A stretch of DNA of 64,000 nucleotides from Prevotella sp. E13-17 (GTDB taxonomy: Bacteria; Bacteroidota; Bacteroidia; Bacteroidales; Bacteroidaceae): NCBI RefSeq assembly GCF_022024035.1, contig NZ_CP091787.1:682001-746000 (forward strand), in the 5' to 3' direction. How positions within the stretch are numbered: the first letter of the stretch is position 1; each line of letters opens with the position of its first letter. The notes under the pieces are model-generated. The model saw nothing but the letters and a program-made list of their open reading frames with translations, was not told where the DNA came from and made no database searches. Positions 35,040 through 44,794 of this stretch are shown piece after piece. The position numbers were made by a program, and so were the translations under genes.

Positions 35040-36551
35040 ATGAAGAAGCTATTTTGGACTTTTATCTGTTTTGCTCTTTTCCTGGTATCATGTACTGAGC
35101 GCCAAGCCAAATATCGTATTGGCATTTCTCAGTGCTCGGAAGATATCTGGCGCGACAAACAGAATTATGAACTTCGGATGGGAACCTATTTCCATAATAA
35201 TGTGGAACTGAAGTTTGCCGCAGCTCATGATAACGATGAGCGTCAGGTACAACAAATTGATAGTCTGGTGAACGAGGGCATCGATCTCTTGATAGTGGCT
35301 CCAAATCAGGTGCAGACCATTTCTCCTGCCATAGACCGCACTTTTGATAAGGGCATCCCGGTCATCGTGTCTGAACGAAAGACTAATTCTCGGAAATATA
35401 CCGCCTTTATTGGTGCAGATAACTATGAGATGGGGCGAGTGATGGGTGAGTACATCATTTCTTGTCTTCATGGTCGTGGCACCGTTTTGGAAATCAAAGG
35501 ACTAGAAGGTTCTTCGCCTGCTATCGAACGCCACAATGGTTTTATTGATGCTTTGAAAAACGCACCACAGATTAAACTGGTGGCATCGCTGCAAGGAGAC
35601 TGGACTGAAAACACTGGTTATGAGACCACCCGTCAGTGGCTGGCCAACCATCAAGACGAACATGTGGATTTAGTGTTCGGAGCCAACGACCGCACAGCGA
35701 TGGGGGCACGAAAAGCATTGGGCAATGGCGTGCGCTATTGTGGTATAGATGGTCTTCAGGGCGAAGGCGGCGGCATCCAGCTGGTTCGCGATTCTTTGTT
35801 GGAAGCCTCTTATATCTATCCCACTCATGGCGATCAGTTGATTGACCTGGCAGTGAAGATACTCGAGGGCCAGCCCTATGAAAAAGAGACTATGATGATG
35901 TCAGCTCTTGTGACGCGCGATAATGCCAAGGTACTATTGATGCAGAACGAAGAACTGATGCGACAAACACATCGGCTGGACCAAATACATCAAAAAGCAG
36001 ACTCGTACTTGCGAGAGCTCAACACCCAATATGTCATTAATTGGTTAGCTGCAGGTGTGATTGTCTTGTTGTTGGTGGTTATTGTGTTGTCTTATCTGCA
36101 GCATCTGCGCAAGTTGGCTATCCAGCGCGAACGTGTTACGAACACCATCTGGAATATGGAGCCCATCACTTCTGTTGAAGAACAGCAGACGCACGAGGAT
36201 GTGGACAAAGAGGAAGAAACAAATGCCAGTCCTGTCGAAGGGACGTTCATCTCTCATTTTCGTGAAGTGGTGGAAACCCGACTCGGTGATAGCGACCTGA
36301 GTGTTGATGACTTGGCCTCTGCTATGAACCTCAGTCGTGTTCAACTCTATCGCAAGGTGAAGGCTATGACAGGTTCTTCGCCCGTAGAACTGCTTCGCAC
36401 CGCACGTTTGAATCGTGCCTATCAGATTCTGCTCACTACAGACAAGAGTGTCAGTGAGGTAGCCTATGCTGTTGGTTTCACGGCTCCTTCTTACTTTACC
36501 AAATGTTTCAAAGAAGCCTATGGCATGGTGCCAGGCGATGTCAGGAAGTAA
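35040..36551 (+). CDS. Membrane one-component sensor-regulator: sugar-binding domain, membrane helix, AraC DNA-binding domain
   Basis: 503 residues. A lipobox-like L-V-S-C ends at Cys18. Residues about 24-300 form a periplasmic LacI/ribose-type binding protein (Y-R-I-G-I-S-Q-C-S ... A-F-I-G-A-D-N-Y-E-M-G ... F-G-A-N-D-R-T-A-M-G-A ... G-I-D-G-L). A helical signalling stretch spans about 305-330, one membrane helix about 333-354, then a linker. Residues about 401-503 are an AraC-type double helix-turn-helix (L-S-V-D-D-L-A-S-A-M-N-L-S-R-V-Q-L-Y-R-K-V-K ... V-A-Y-A-V-G-F-T-A-P-S-Y-F-T-K-C-F-K). The kinase, phosphotransfer and receiver domains of the hybrid fructose sensor in the corresponding Bacteroides locus (BT1754) are absent. 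It most likely senses fructose in the periplasm and activates the next genes from the membrane. Confidence 0.88.
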   Translation: MKKLFWTFICFALFLVSCTERQAKYRIGISQCSEDIWRDKQNYELRMGTYFHNNVELKFAAAHDNDERQVQQIDSLVNEGIDLLIVAPNQVQTISPAIDRTFDKGIPVIVSERKTNSRKYTAFIGADNYEMGRVMGEYIISCLHGRGTVLEIKGLEGSSPAIERHNGFIDALKNAPQIKLVASLQGDWTENTGYETTRQWLANHQDEHVDLVFGANDRTAMGARKALGNGVRYCGIDGLQGEGGGIQLVRDSLLEASYIYPTHGDQLIDLAVKILEGQPYEKETMMMSALVTRDNAKVLLMQNEELMRQTHRLDQIHQKADSYLRELNTQYVINWLAAGVIVLLLVVIVLSYLQHLRKLAIQRERVTNTIWNMEPITSVEEQQTHEDVDKEEETNASPVEGTFISHFREVVETRLGDSDLSVDDLASAMNLSRVQLYRKVKAMTGSSPVELLRTARLNRAYQILLTTDKSVSEVAYAVGFTAPSYFTKCFKEAYGMVPGDVRK

Positions 36552-36565
36552 TTCGCTGAAATATT

Positions 36566-36632
36566 AAATATCGTTCATTCCGTCGCAAAAATGTTACATT
36601 GCAACAATTTTTGGGTGGCATGAACGATATTT
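36566..36632. promoter_or_regulatory. Compound operator before the fructan SusC gene
   Basis: Two inverted copies of one site. The left copy is ATCGTTCAT (36570-36578), then 7 bases, then CAAAAATGTT (36586-36595). The right copy, on the other strand, has AACAATTTTTG (36603-36613) and ATGAACGAT (36620-36628). It matches the operator at 44795-44840. It is the probable target of the AraC-domain regulator encoded just upstream. Confidence 0.78.
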
Positions 36633-36657
36633 TCAATCTGTAGCTACTAATAATATA

Positions 36658-36665
36658 TACTTTTG
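36658..36665 (+). promoter_or_regulatory. Fructan SusC promoter -7 box
   Basis: TACTTTTG, identical to the box at 44886-44893. No TTTG lies 19-21 bases upstream, which fits an activator-dependent promoter. Confidence 0.75.
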
Positions 36666-36711
36666 TCGAAAATTCATTTTAACAAGAGTATTAACTAAAA
36701 ACTGAAAGCTA

Positions 36712-39700
36712 ATGAAACAAGCAAAACGAGTGTTTTTGAGTTTCCTGACCCTGCTGTTTTGTACGGTGATGCATGCACAGTCAACAGTTTCGGGAACGGT
36801 GGTCGATGAAACTGGTGAAACAGTCATCGGTGCCACTGTTAAGGAAAAAGGCACAGCAAATGGTACTGTGACCAACTTTGACGGTGAGTTCACGCTGAAG
36901 GTGGATGCTGGCAAGGTCCTCGTGGTCACCTACATCGGTTATCAACCGCAGGAGATGCCGGCCAAGAACGGCATGCGTGTGGAGTTGAAGCCCGACAATC
37001 AGGTGTTGCAGGAAGTAGTGGTGACGGGTTACACTACTCAGCGCAAGATTGATCTGACAGGTGCTGTCTCGACTGTGAATATTGGCGAACTGGCCAAGCA
37101 GAACGAGAACAACCCCATGAAAGCCCTGCAGGGTCGTGTGCCAGGTATGAACATTAGTGCCGATGGTAATCCATCAGGAGCCGCCACGGTACGTATCCGT
37201 GGTTTGGGTACGCTGAACAACAATGATCCTTTATATATTATAGATGGTGTGCCCACCAAGTCGGGCATGCACGAGCTGAACGGCAATGATATCGAGTCTA
37301 TTCAGGTTCTGAAGGATGCCGCTTCGGCTTCTATCTATGGTTCGCGCGCTGCCAATGGTGTGATTATCATCACGACCAAGCGCGGTAAGGAAGGAAAGGT
37401 GAGAGTAGATTTTGACGGTAGTGTCGCTGCTTCTTTCTACGCTCATAAGATTGAGACCCTCAATGCCCGCCAGTTTGGTCAGGCACTTTGGCAGGCAAAC
37501 ATCAACGATGGCAAGAATCCCAATAATAATATTGTGGGCTATAACTTTGACTGGGGATACGATCAGAACGGTCATCCGCAGCTCTATGGCGTGACCATGG
37601 ACAACTATCTGGACACCAACGGCACACTGCACGCTGGCGACACCGACTGGTTTGACGAGGTCACTCGCACAGGCATCGTTCAGCAGTACAACCTCTCTGT
37701 CAGCAGTGGCTCCGAGAAGGGTAACTCGTTCTTCTCTATGGGCTATTACGATAATAAAGGTACGATCAAAGAGTCAGAGTTCAGTCGTCTGTCGGCACGT
37801 GCCAATACCGAATATAAGTTGCTGGATGACATTGTAACGATCGGTGAGAACTTTACCCTGAACCGCACCAAGGGAACCGATGCTCCTGGCGATATTCTCA
37901 GAAACGCCTTGCAGTTCAGTCCCAATTTCCCCATCTATGCTGAAAATGGTGAGTATGCTCAGCCCGTGGGAGCATTCCCAGAGCGTGAGAATCCCCTGAG
38001 TATGCTTTCAAGAACGAAAGACAACGAATATACGATGTGGCGTATCTTTGGTGATGCCCACATCAGCATTACGCCGTTTAAGAACTTCATGATTCGTTCT
38101 ACCGTCGGCTTGGACTACAGTCAGAAGCAACAGCGCAATTTCCAGTATCCCGTGGCTAATGGTAAGATTGCCAACTCCGAGACCGCTGCCGAGATGCGTC
38201 AGGAGCATGCCCAGCGCTGGATGTGGAATGCCATTGCTACTTATAATTTGGAGATTGGCAAGCATCGTGCAGATGCCATGATTGGTACAGAGTTGAACCG
38301 CACGGACGACAACTGGAGTAATGCCCGTCGCTATGGCATGGCAGTACTCACTACCGATTATATGTGGCCCACAGCAGGCTCTGGTCGTCAGGTGGCCGAA
38401 GGCTCAGGCGGTGGCTTCTCGCTGGTTTCTTTCTTTGGAAAAGCCAACTACACCTATAATGATACTTACATGGCATCTTTCACCCTGCGTCGTGATGGTT
38501 CAAGCCGTTTTGGTAAGAACAACCGATACGGTACCTTCCCATCAGCATCAGCTGGTTGGCGTATCACTCAAGAGAAATTCATGGAAGGCACCAGAAGTTG
38601 GCTCGATGATTTGAAGGTACGTTATTCTTGGGGTATGACTGGTAACCAGGAAATCTCGAATACAGCCCGATTCACCATGTATGCACCCGTCGTTACCACC
38701 GAGTTGTGGAATGGTGAGGCCCCTGCCGGCACCGTTTACGACATCACCGGTAGCAATGGTGGCACCAACCTCCCCAGTGGTTATATCCGCAAGCAAATTG
38801 GCAACGAGGATATCAAATGGGAGACAACCATGCAGCACAACCTTGGTTTTGATTTCTCACTTCTCAACAGAGATATTTACGGCAGCTTTGACTGGTTCTA
38901 CAAGAAGACCACCGACATCCTCGTCGAGATGAAAGGACTTGGCACACAGGGTGAAGGTTCTTCGCAGTGGATCAATGCCGGCGAGGTGAAGAACGTAGGT
39001 TGGGAGTTCTCGTTGGGCTATCGTCATAAACTGGCCAACGGCTTCTCTTGGGACATCACAGGAAACATCAGTAAGTACACCAACGAAGTAACGAAACTGC
39101 CAGAGACCGTCGCTGCTGCCGGTACCTACGGTGGCAATGGCGTGTTCAGCATCATCGGTCACCCCATGTATTCAGAGGTTGGCTATGTGGCAGACGGTTT
39201 GTTCCGCACGCAGGAAGAAATCAACAACCACGCCTCTCAGGAAGCTGCCGGACTGGGCCGTATTCGCTATCTCGATGTGGTTAAGGACGGCACTATCAAC
39301 GAGAGCGACCAGGCATGGATCTACGACCCCACACCCGACTTTACCTGGGGTCTGAACATCTATCTGCAGTATAAGGATTGGGACCTGTCCATGTTCTGGC
39401 AGGGCGTTCAGGGCGTCGATGTCAACTGCTACGACTATAAGACCCAGACCGATTTCTGGACCAATACTTATGATAAGGTGAACCTTCCCTATTTGAATAA
39501 GGGCACCCGAGTTCTTGACGCATGGAGCCCTGCCAATCCTGGTAGCGATATCCCTGCGCTGAGCACCAGAGATGTTGCCAACGAAGGCCGCCTGTCTTCA
39601 TATTACATTGAGGATGGCTCATTTGCTAAGCTTCGTACCATTCAGTTGGGCTACAACCTGCCCAAGTCTCTTGTCAACAAGTTGAAGATGGAACGTGTAC

Positions 39701-39831
39701 GTCTTTATGCTTCAGCCCAGAACCTGCTGACCATCAAGAGCAGCAAGTTCACGGGTGTCGATCCTGAGAATCCTGGCTTCGGCTATCCAATCCCTCTCAA
39801 CCTCACATTCGGCATGAATGTATCGTTTTAA
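36712..39831 (+). CDS. SusC-type TonB-dependent fructan transporter
   Basis: 1039 residues. Signal peptide ending at about residue 23 (M-H-A-Q). Carboxypeptidase-like domain at about 26-105 (V-S-G-T-V-V-D-E-T-G-E-T-V-I-G-A-T-V), plug domain with V-R-I-R-G-L-G-T-L-N-N-N-D-P-L-Y-I-I-D-G-V-P, L-K-D-A-A-S-A-S-I-Y-G-S-R-A-A-N-G-V, then the barrel ending in a terminal Phe. It lies at the head of the fructan operon, right after the sensor gene and the operator. In Bacteroides thetaiotaomicron the corresponding gene is BT1763. It imports levan- or inulin-derived oligosaccharides together with SusD; linkage preference cannot be read from sequence. Confidence 0.94.
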   Translation: MKQAKRVFLSFLTLLFCTVMHAQSTVSGTVVDETGETVIGATVKEKGTANGTVTNFDGEFTLKVDAGKVLVVTYIGYQPQEMPAKNGMRVELKPDNQVLQEVVVTGYTTQRKIDLTGAVSTVNIGELAKQNENNPMKALQGRVPGMNISADGNPSGAATVRIRGLGTLNNNDPLYIIDGVPTKSGMHELNGNDIESIQVLKDAASASIYGSRAANGVIIITTKRGKEGKVRVDFDGSVAASFYAHKIETLNARQFGQALWQANINDGKNPNNNIVGYNFDWGYDQNGHPQLYGVTMDNYLDTNGTLHAGDTDWFDEVTRTGIVQQYNLSVSSGSEKGNSFFSMGYYDNKGTIKESEFSRLSARANTEYKLLDDIVTIGENFTLNRTKGTDAPGDILRNALQFSPNFPIYAENGEYAQPVGAFPERENPLSMLSRTKDNEYTMWRIFGDAHISITPFKNFMIRSTVGLDYSQKQQRNFQYPVANGKIANSETAAEMRQEHAQRWMWNAIATYNLEIGKHRADAMIGTELNRTDDNWSNARRYGMAVLTTDYMWPTAGSGRQVAEGSGGGFSLVSFFGKANYTYNDTYMASFTLRRDGSSRFGKNNRYGTFPSASAGWRITQEKFMEGTRSWLDDLKVRYSWGMTGNQEISNTARFTMYAPVVTTELWNGEAPAGTVYDITGSNGGTNLPSGYIRKQIGNEDIKWETTMQHNLGFDFSLLNRDIYGSFDWFYKKTTDILVEMKGLGTQGEGSSQWINAGEVKNVGWEFSLGYRHKLANGFSWDITGNISKYTNEVTKLPETVAAAGTYGGNGVFSIIGHPMYSEVGYVADGLFRTQEEINNHASQEAAGLGRIRYLDVVKDGTINESDQAWIYDPTPDFTWGLNIYLQYKDWDLSMFWQGVQGVDVNCYDYKTQTDFWTNTYDKVNLPYLNKGTRVLDAWSPANPGSDIPALSTRDVANEGRLSSYYIEDGSFAKLRTIQLGYNLPKSLVNKLKMERVRLYASAQNLLTIKSSKFTGVDPENPGFGYPIPLNLTFGMNVSF

Positions 39832-39861
39832 TTGATAACAGACAATCGAAATATGATAATT

Positions 39862-41622
39862 ATGAAGACTATATATAAAGCATTTGTCGCATGTTGTGCG
39901 CTTGGTGGTTTAACTTCTTGCTCTGACTTCCTCGACGACCAACTGCCACAGGCTACACTGACCGAGGAACAAGCAAAGGATCCTGCTAATGCAGACAACA
40001 TCCTTACCTCTGCATACGCTGGACTGGTAACCATCGAGGATATGAACGCCTCGTTCTCCTTGTGGAACTATGACACGCGCTCGGACGATGCATACGTTGG
40101 TGGTGCCGACCATTCTGATGGTACTCCTTTCCATAACCTGGAGCTATGTACCGGTGTGATGACCACCGACTGGAACTTCAGTTCCATCTGGACCAGACTC
40201 TATAAGTATTTGTCGCGCGTTAATCTTTGTCTTAATGTGCTGTCGAATGGCAATCAGGACGATGCAGCCGTTCAGGAGCGCATAGCAGAGATGCGCTTCC
40301 TGCGTGCCTACGGTCACTTCCAGCTGAAGCGCTTGTTCAAGAAGATTCCTTTTGTCAACAAGCCCAATCTGGAGGAAGATGATATTAAGAATATCTCAAA
40401 TACCGAATACACCAACGACGAAGGTTGGATGCAGATCATCGAGGACTTGAACTATGCCTACGAGCATCTGCCTCAGACGCAGGCCGACAAAGGTCGTCCC
40501 AACAAGTCTGCTGCCGCTGCTTTCCTAGCCAAGGCTTATCTCTACAAGGCCTACCGCCAGGACGATGCCAACAGCAATCAGGTGACCAGCATCAACGAAG
40601 ACGACCTGAAGAAAGTGGTGGAATACACCGAGCTCACCCTGTATCGTGGCTACGACCTTGAGGGCGACCTGCACAACAACTTCCGTCCTGAAGAAGCCTA
40701 CGAGAATGGCAAGGAGAGCATCTGGGCCATTCAGTATTCAAAGAACGACGGTACGAACTACGGTAACCTGAACTTCTCAAATCGTCTGATTCCACCCGAG
40801 CTTGAAGGTATCTTGGGCGGTTGTGACTTCTACAAGCCCTCACACAATTTGGTGAATGCCTACAAGACCGACTTCGAGGGCCATCCCATGTTTGATGAGG
40901 CTAATGCCACAGACTATGCTGTGCTTGTAGGCAAGACCGTCGGCAACAGCCAGACTGTTGACCCGCGACTCTTTATCACCGTGGGCATGCCCGGTACACA
41001 GTTTATGTTCAATCCCAATCCCAAACTTACCATTGGTGAGGGCAAGCCTTGGAGTCGTTCTAATGGCAACTATGGCAATTTCATCTCTCTGAAGCAGTGC
41101 GTTGACCCCGACCTGACAGATAAGTACATCTTCAATGCAGACAACCAGTGGGCTACATCGATGAACCGCATCGTGTTCCGCTATGCTGATGTGCTGCTCA
41201 TGCGTGCAGAAGCATTGGCACAGTTGAACAAGACCGGCGAGGCTATTCAGCTGGTGAACAAGCTGCGCAATCGCGCCAAGAGCATGCAGTCAAGCAGTGT
41301 TGTGGCCAACTATCCCAGTACGCTGAACGTACGTTTCAATGTGAAGCCCTACGAAGGCACTTACGACAAAGCCAAGACTTTGAGTATTGTCAAGATGGAA
41401 CGTCGTCTGGAACTGGCTATGGAGTGCGAGCGCTTCTTCGACTTAGTGCGTTGGGGCGAAGCAGCCAGCGTGATCAATAACTTCTATGCCACCGAGAGCA
41501 AAAGTGCCAAATTCCTTGAAGGTGCACAATTCGTGGCCGACAAGAACGAATACCTGCCTATACCTCACGAGCAGATGGCTGCCTCTAATGGAAAATACAC
41601 TCAGAACTGTGGTAATTGGTAA
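39862..41622 (+). CDS. SusD-type fructan-binding lipoprotein
   Basis: 586 residues from the ATG at 39862. This start gives a compact lipoprotein signal with lipobox L-T-S-C; upstream starts at 39853 (ATG) and 39832 (TTG, directly after the SusC stop) would add residues before it. RagB/SusD marks: M-R-F-L-R-A-Y-G-H-F-Q-L-K-R-L-F-K-K-I-P, R-Y-A-D-V-L-L-M-R-A-E-A-L-A, E-L-A-M-E-C-E-R-F-F-D-L-V-R-W-G, ending T-Q-N-C-G-N-W. Surface cap of the fructan transporter; corresponds to BT1762. Confidence 0.94.
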   Translation: MKTIYKAFVACCALGGLTSCSDFLDDQLPQATLTEEQAKDPANADNILTSAYAGLVTIEDMNASFSLWNYDTRSDDAYVGGADHSDGTPFHNLELCTGVMTTDWNFSSIWTRLYKYLSRVNLCLNVLSNGNQDDAAVQERIAEMRFLRAYGHFQLKRLFKKIPFVNKPNLEEDDIKNISNTEYTNDEGWMQIIEDLNYAYEHLPQTQADKGRPNKSAAAAFLAKAYLYKAYRQDDANSNQVTSINEDDLKKVVEYTELTLYRGYDLEGDLHNNFRPEEAYENGKESIWAIQYSKNDGTNYGNLNFSNRLIPPELEGILGGCDFYKPSHNLVNAYKTDFEGHPMFDEANATDYAVLVGKTVGNSQTVDPRLFITVGMPGTQFMFNPNPKLTIGEGKPWSRSNGNYGNFISLKQCVDPDLTDKYIFNADNQWATSMNRIVFRYADVLLMRAEALAQLNKTGEAIQLVNKLRNRAKSMQSSSVVANYPSTLNVRFNVKPYEGTYDKAKTLSIVKMERRLELAMECERFFDLVRWGEAASVINNFYATESKSAKFLEGAQFVADKNEYLPIPHEQMAASNGKYTQNCGNW

Positions 41623-41645
41623 TAAGAACATTTAAACTGAATATT

Positions 41646-43055
41646 ATGAAGACTAAAATATTTAATATCATCTGTGCACTGATGGTTGCCTGCGGGTTTG
41701 CTGCCTGCTCAGACGATCATACAGGCAGTCTCAGCGTCGGTGGCGATTGTCTGGTGCAGAAGTTCGTGCTTAACGACCAGTACGAAGCAACCATCGACAT
41801 GGCCACCAAGCTGATCAAAGTGAAGGTGCCCGTCGATTTTACCGCTAAGAACGACATGGTTGTCACCAGCATGATTGTTTCGCCAGGAGCATCCAGCAAT
41901 ATCAAGCAGGGCGACCATATCAATGTGGAAGCCGACCAGACCTTGCGCATCACCAATGGCGACCTGATGATGGAATATCGCATTGCCGTGCGCAATGACG
42001 AGGCCAAGCTCTATAACTTCTACCTTTCAGGCATCAAAGGTGCCATCAACGAAGAAGATAAGACCATCACTGTCTATGTGCTGGGCATCAGTGGCATCGA
42101 CCTGAGCAATGCTTCCTTCACTGTAGATAATAGCGAGGATGCTGTCAGTTTCCCGGCCAGCGGTTCGACTGCCGATTTTAGCGATCCGAACAATCCGTTC
42201 CAGCTCACGCTGAACGATGGCACGGCTACTAATACATATACCGTGAAGATCGTGATGATCGATAAACCTGTAGCCATCTTCGCAGGCAACGCAGCTAATG
42301 TCGATGAACTGAAAGACGAGGAGAAGGCTGCTGCCAAATGGCTGACCAGCAATATTCAAGGCTCGGCTTATGTCTCTTGGGAACAGATTGCCAACTTCGA
42401 CGGTCTGCTGGATGAGTGTAAGTTCATCTTCTTCCATCGCCAGACAGGTGCTTATACCTCCTTCTCTGGATTTGAGGGAGGCGAGAAGAGTGCCATGGAT
42501 GCTCTGCCAAAACTGAAGGAATACTGGAAGAAGGGTGGCGCTTTCGTGCTGCAGCGCATGGGTGTTAACCTGGCAGCAGCGTTAGGTGCTATGCCACAAG
42601 ACGGTTGTCCTAACAACTGTTGGGGTGGCAATGGCGAAGGTGGTCCACAGATGGGTGATGATCCCTGGACGTTGCCTGTCTTCGACAAGAACCATGCTTT
42701 GTGGCAAGGACTTGTTGTCAACCCTGCCAATCCCGAAGCCATTTACACGCTTGATAAGGATTACACCATCTGTAACTCAGCATCTCAGTATCACTGGGAC
42801 GGCGTTTCCGACGAAGCCCTCTATCAGAAGTTCGACGAAGTGACCGGTGGTAAGGCTCGCCGCCTGACCGGACATGGCAACGAGATTTCTTCTTGGGAAC
42901 TGAAAAACTACAATGGTGAGTTTGGAAAGGGTGGTATCATCTGTTTCGGTGCCGGTCTGCTCGACTGGTATTCTCCCACCGACTATACCTCTGTTTACCA
43001 TGAGAACATGGGCAAGATTCTGATGAATGCCTATCATTATCTCACCGGTGAATAA
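41646..43055 (+). CDS. Surface fructan-binding lipoprotein (DUF5018/DUF4960 type)
   Basis: 469 residues from the ATG at 41646, chosen because it gives a lipoprotein signal (lipobox F-A-A-C, Cys near residue 20). Residues about 35-205 fit two Ig-like domains (DUF5018 type: D-Q-Y-E-A-T-I-D ... Y-N-F-Y-L-S-G-I-K-G-A-I). Residues about 210-469 look like the DUF4960 domain (P-V-A-I-F-A-G-N-A-A-N-V-D-E-L ... K-K-G-G-A-F-V-L-Q-R-M-G), seen in the binding protein BT1761 of the Bacteroides levan locus. It probably holds fructan at the surface for the enzyme encoded next. Confidence 0.87.
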   Translation: MKTKIFNIICALMVACGFAACSDDHTGSLSVGGDCLVQKFVLNDQYEATIDMATKLIKVKVPVDFTAKNDMVVTSMIVSPGASSNIKQGDHINVEADQTLRITNGDLMMEYRIAVRNDEAKLYNFYLSGIKGAINEEDKTITVYVLGISGIDLSNASFTVDNSEDAVSFPASGSTADFSDPNNPFQLTLNDGTATNTYTVKIVMIDKPVAIFAGNAANVDELKDEEKAAAKWLTSNIQGSAYVSWEQIANFDGLLDECKFIFFHRQTGAYTSFSGFEGGEKSAMDALPKLKEYWKKGGAFVLQRMGVNLAAALGAMPQDGCPNNCWGGNGEGGPQMGDDPWTLPVFDKNHALWQGLVVNPANPEAIYTLDKDYTICNSASQYHWDGVSDEALYQKFDEVTGGKARRLTGHGNEISSWELKNYNGEFGKGGIICFGAGLLDWYSPTDYTSVYHENMGKILMNAYHYLTGE

Positions 43056-43090
43056 TCAATAACTGTCTAACCTTATATAAATAGAACAAT

Positions 43091-44710
43091 ATGAACACTA
43101 AAAGCATAAATAAACTGCCCCACACAATGACAGTGATGAGTTTTTGCTTGGCGGCCATTGCACTCTTTTCCTGCTCTGACGACAAGATTGTAGGCGATCC
43201 CGGCAAGGACTGGAATAGCAGCGAAGAGCGTTATTCGCCTGTTGACGAAGATGCTTTTTTGACCTACTTTAAGCCCGCACTTGGACGCGTAGGCGACCCC
43301 ATGCCGTTCTACGACCAGAAGGCAGGCAACTTCAAGGTGCTCTATCTGCAAGACTATGACGACAATGCCAAGTATTGTTTCCACCCCTATTGGGGCGTTC
43401 AGACCACCGATGGATGTAACTATCAGTCGATTGGCGAGGTGCTGGCAGTAGGTAGCAACGACTATCAGCAGGATGCTGCGCTTGGCACTGGCTGCTGTTA
43501 TTATAACGAGAGTGAAGGTCTGTACTATATTTACTACACTGGCGAGAACGCCGACTGTAAGGATCGCCAGGTGGTAATGCGTGCCACATCACCCGACTTC
43601 AAGACCTGGACGCGCGACAATCTTTGGCAGCTCCATGGTTCCGACTATGGCTATTCTGGCTGGGACTTCCGCGACCCACAGATCTTCGTGGCCGACGACG
43701 GTCTCTATCACATGGTTATCTCTACCAAGCCTTCCTACGGTGGCGATCCCAAGTTCGCCGACTTCAAGTCTGCCGATATGAAAAACTGGGAGCACGTCGG
43801 TCAGTTTAACATGGTGTGGGAGCGCATGTGCGAATGCCCCGATGTGTTTAAGATGGGCGAATGGTGGTATCTCGTGTTCAGCGAGGGACAGGCAGTCAAC
43901 TGGAGCCGCAAGGTGAAGTATGTCAAGGCCAAGAGCTGGGACGAGCTGAAGACTTGCCTCAACGACCCCAAGGTGTGGCCCGACTATAAGGAAGGCGTGC
44001 TCGACAGTCGTGGTTTCTATGCCGGCAAGACGGCCTCAAACGGCACCGACCGTTATATTTGGGGATGGTGCCCATACCGTTCTGGCGCAGATATCGATGC
44101 CAAGAATGTCAATGTGGGTGCTGGCGGCGAGCCAAACTGGGGTGGTGCGCTGGTTTGCCACAAGATTATCCAGCACGAAGACGGCACCATCTCACTCGGC
44201 GAGGTGCCTGCCATGGCGGCCAAGTACAACAAGCAGCAGGCGCTTCAGGTGGTGGCCAGCAATGGTTACGCCAATAGTCAGCTCACTGGCGAAGACGCCT
44301 ATGTGATGTTCGGCCGACTGGGTTATCACAACCACATCAGCATGACGGTGAAGACCGAAGGCAATGCCGACAGATTCGGCATCTCGCTGGTTCGCAGTGT
44401 CGATGCCAAAAAATACTATACGCTGATGGTAAACCCCGAGGCCGGTGGCGAAAAGCGCAAGGTGAACTTCGAGCAGGAGGGCGAGGAAGGCAAGGGCTTC
44501 ATCGAGGCAATCGATGGCTACGAGGTTCCACGTCCTGAGGATAATACCTATCAGATTGATATCTACACCGACAACTCCGTTTGTGTGATATATATCAACG
44601 ACAACGTCTGCTACACCAACCGCATCTATGGCATCCAGAATAACAACTGGAGCATCAACAGCTATGGTGGAATGGTGACCGTCAGTGACGTCAAAGTCAG
44701 TCAATATTAA
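43091..44710 (+). CDS. GH32-type surface fructanase lipoprotein
   Basis: 539 residues. Lipobox F-S-C gives a lipidated Cys near residue 28, so it probably faces outward. The five-bladed propeller motifs are present but atypical: the nucleophile region reads V-G-D-P-M-P-F-Y-D (near 66-74) instead of W-M-N-D-P-N-G; the stabiliser is F-R-D-P (near 193-196); the acid/base Glu is in E-C-P-D-V-F (near 247). Residues about 375-539 form a beta-sandwich resembling DUF4975, which replaces the usual GH32 C-terminal module. The place in the operon corresponds to the endo-levanase BT1760. It likely releases oligosaccharides from levan or inulin; which one is unknown. Confidence 0.82.
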   Translation: MNTKSINKLPHTMTVMSFCLAAIALFSCSDDKIVGDPGKDWNSSEERYSPVDEDAFLTYFKPALGRVGDPMPFYDQKAGNFKVLYLQDYDDNAKYCFHPYWGVQTTDGCNYQSIGEVLAVGSNDYQQDAALGTGCCYYNESEGLYYIYYTGENADCKDRQVVMRATSPDFKTWTRDNLWQLHGSDYGYSGWDFRDPQIFVADDGLYHMVISTKPSYGGDPKFADFKSADMKNWEHVGQFNMVWERMCECPDVFKMGEWWYLVFSEGQAVNWSRKVKYVKAKSWDELKTCLNDPKVWPDYKEGVLDSRGFYAGKTASNGTDRYIWGWCPYRSGADIDAKNVNVGAGGEPNWGGALVCHKIIQHEDGTISLGEVPAMAAKYNKQQALQVVASNGYANSQLTGEDAYVMFGRLGYHNHISMTVKTEGNADRFGISLVRSVDAKKYYTLMVNPEAGGEKRKVNFEQEGEEGKGFIEAIDGYEVPRPEDNTYQIDIYTDNSVCVIYINDNVCYTNRIYGIQNNNWSINSYGGMVTVSDVKVSQY

Positions 44711-44734
44711 ATTAATACTATGATGATAATCTAA

Positions 44735-44780
44735 GGGGACAAGCATCATCAACGGCTATTGCGCCGTTGTGATATGCCCC
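44735..44780 (+). other. Imperfect hairpin after the surface fructanase gene
   Basis: GGGG ... AACGGC pairs with GCCGTT ... CCCC around a short loop, with internal mismatches and no T run. It probably protects or ends the first fructan transcript before the second promoter. Confidence 0.4.
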
Positions 44781-44794
44781 TCAGACAATTAGGA

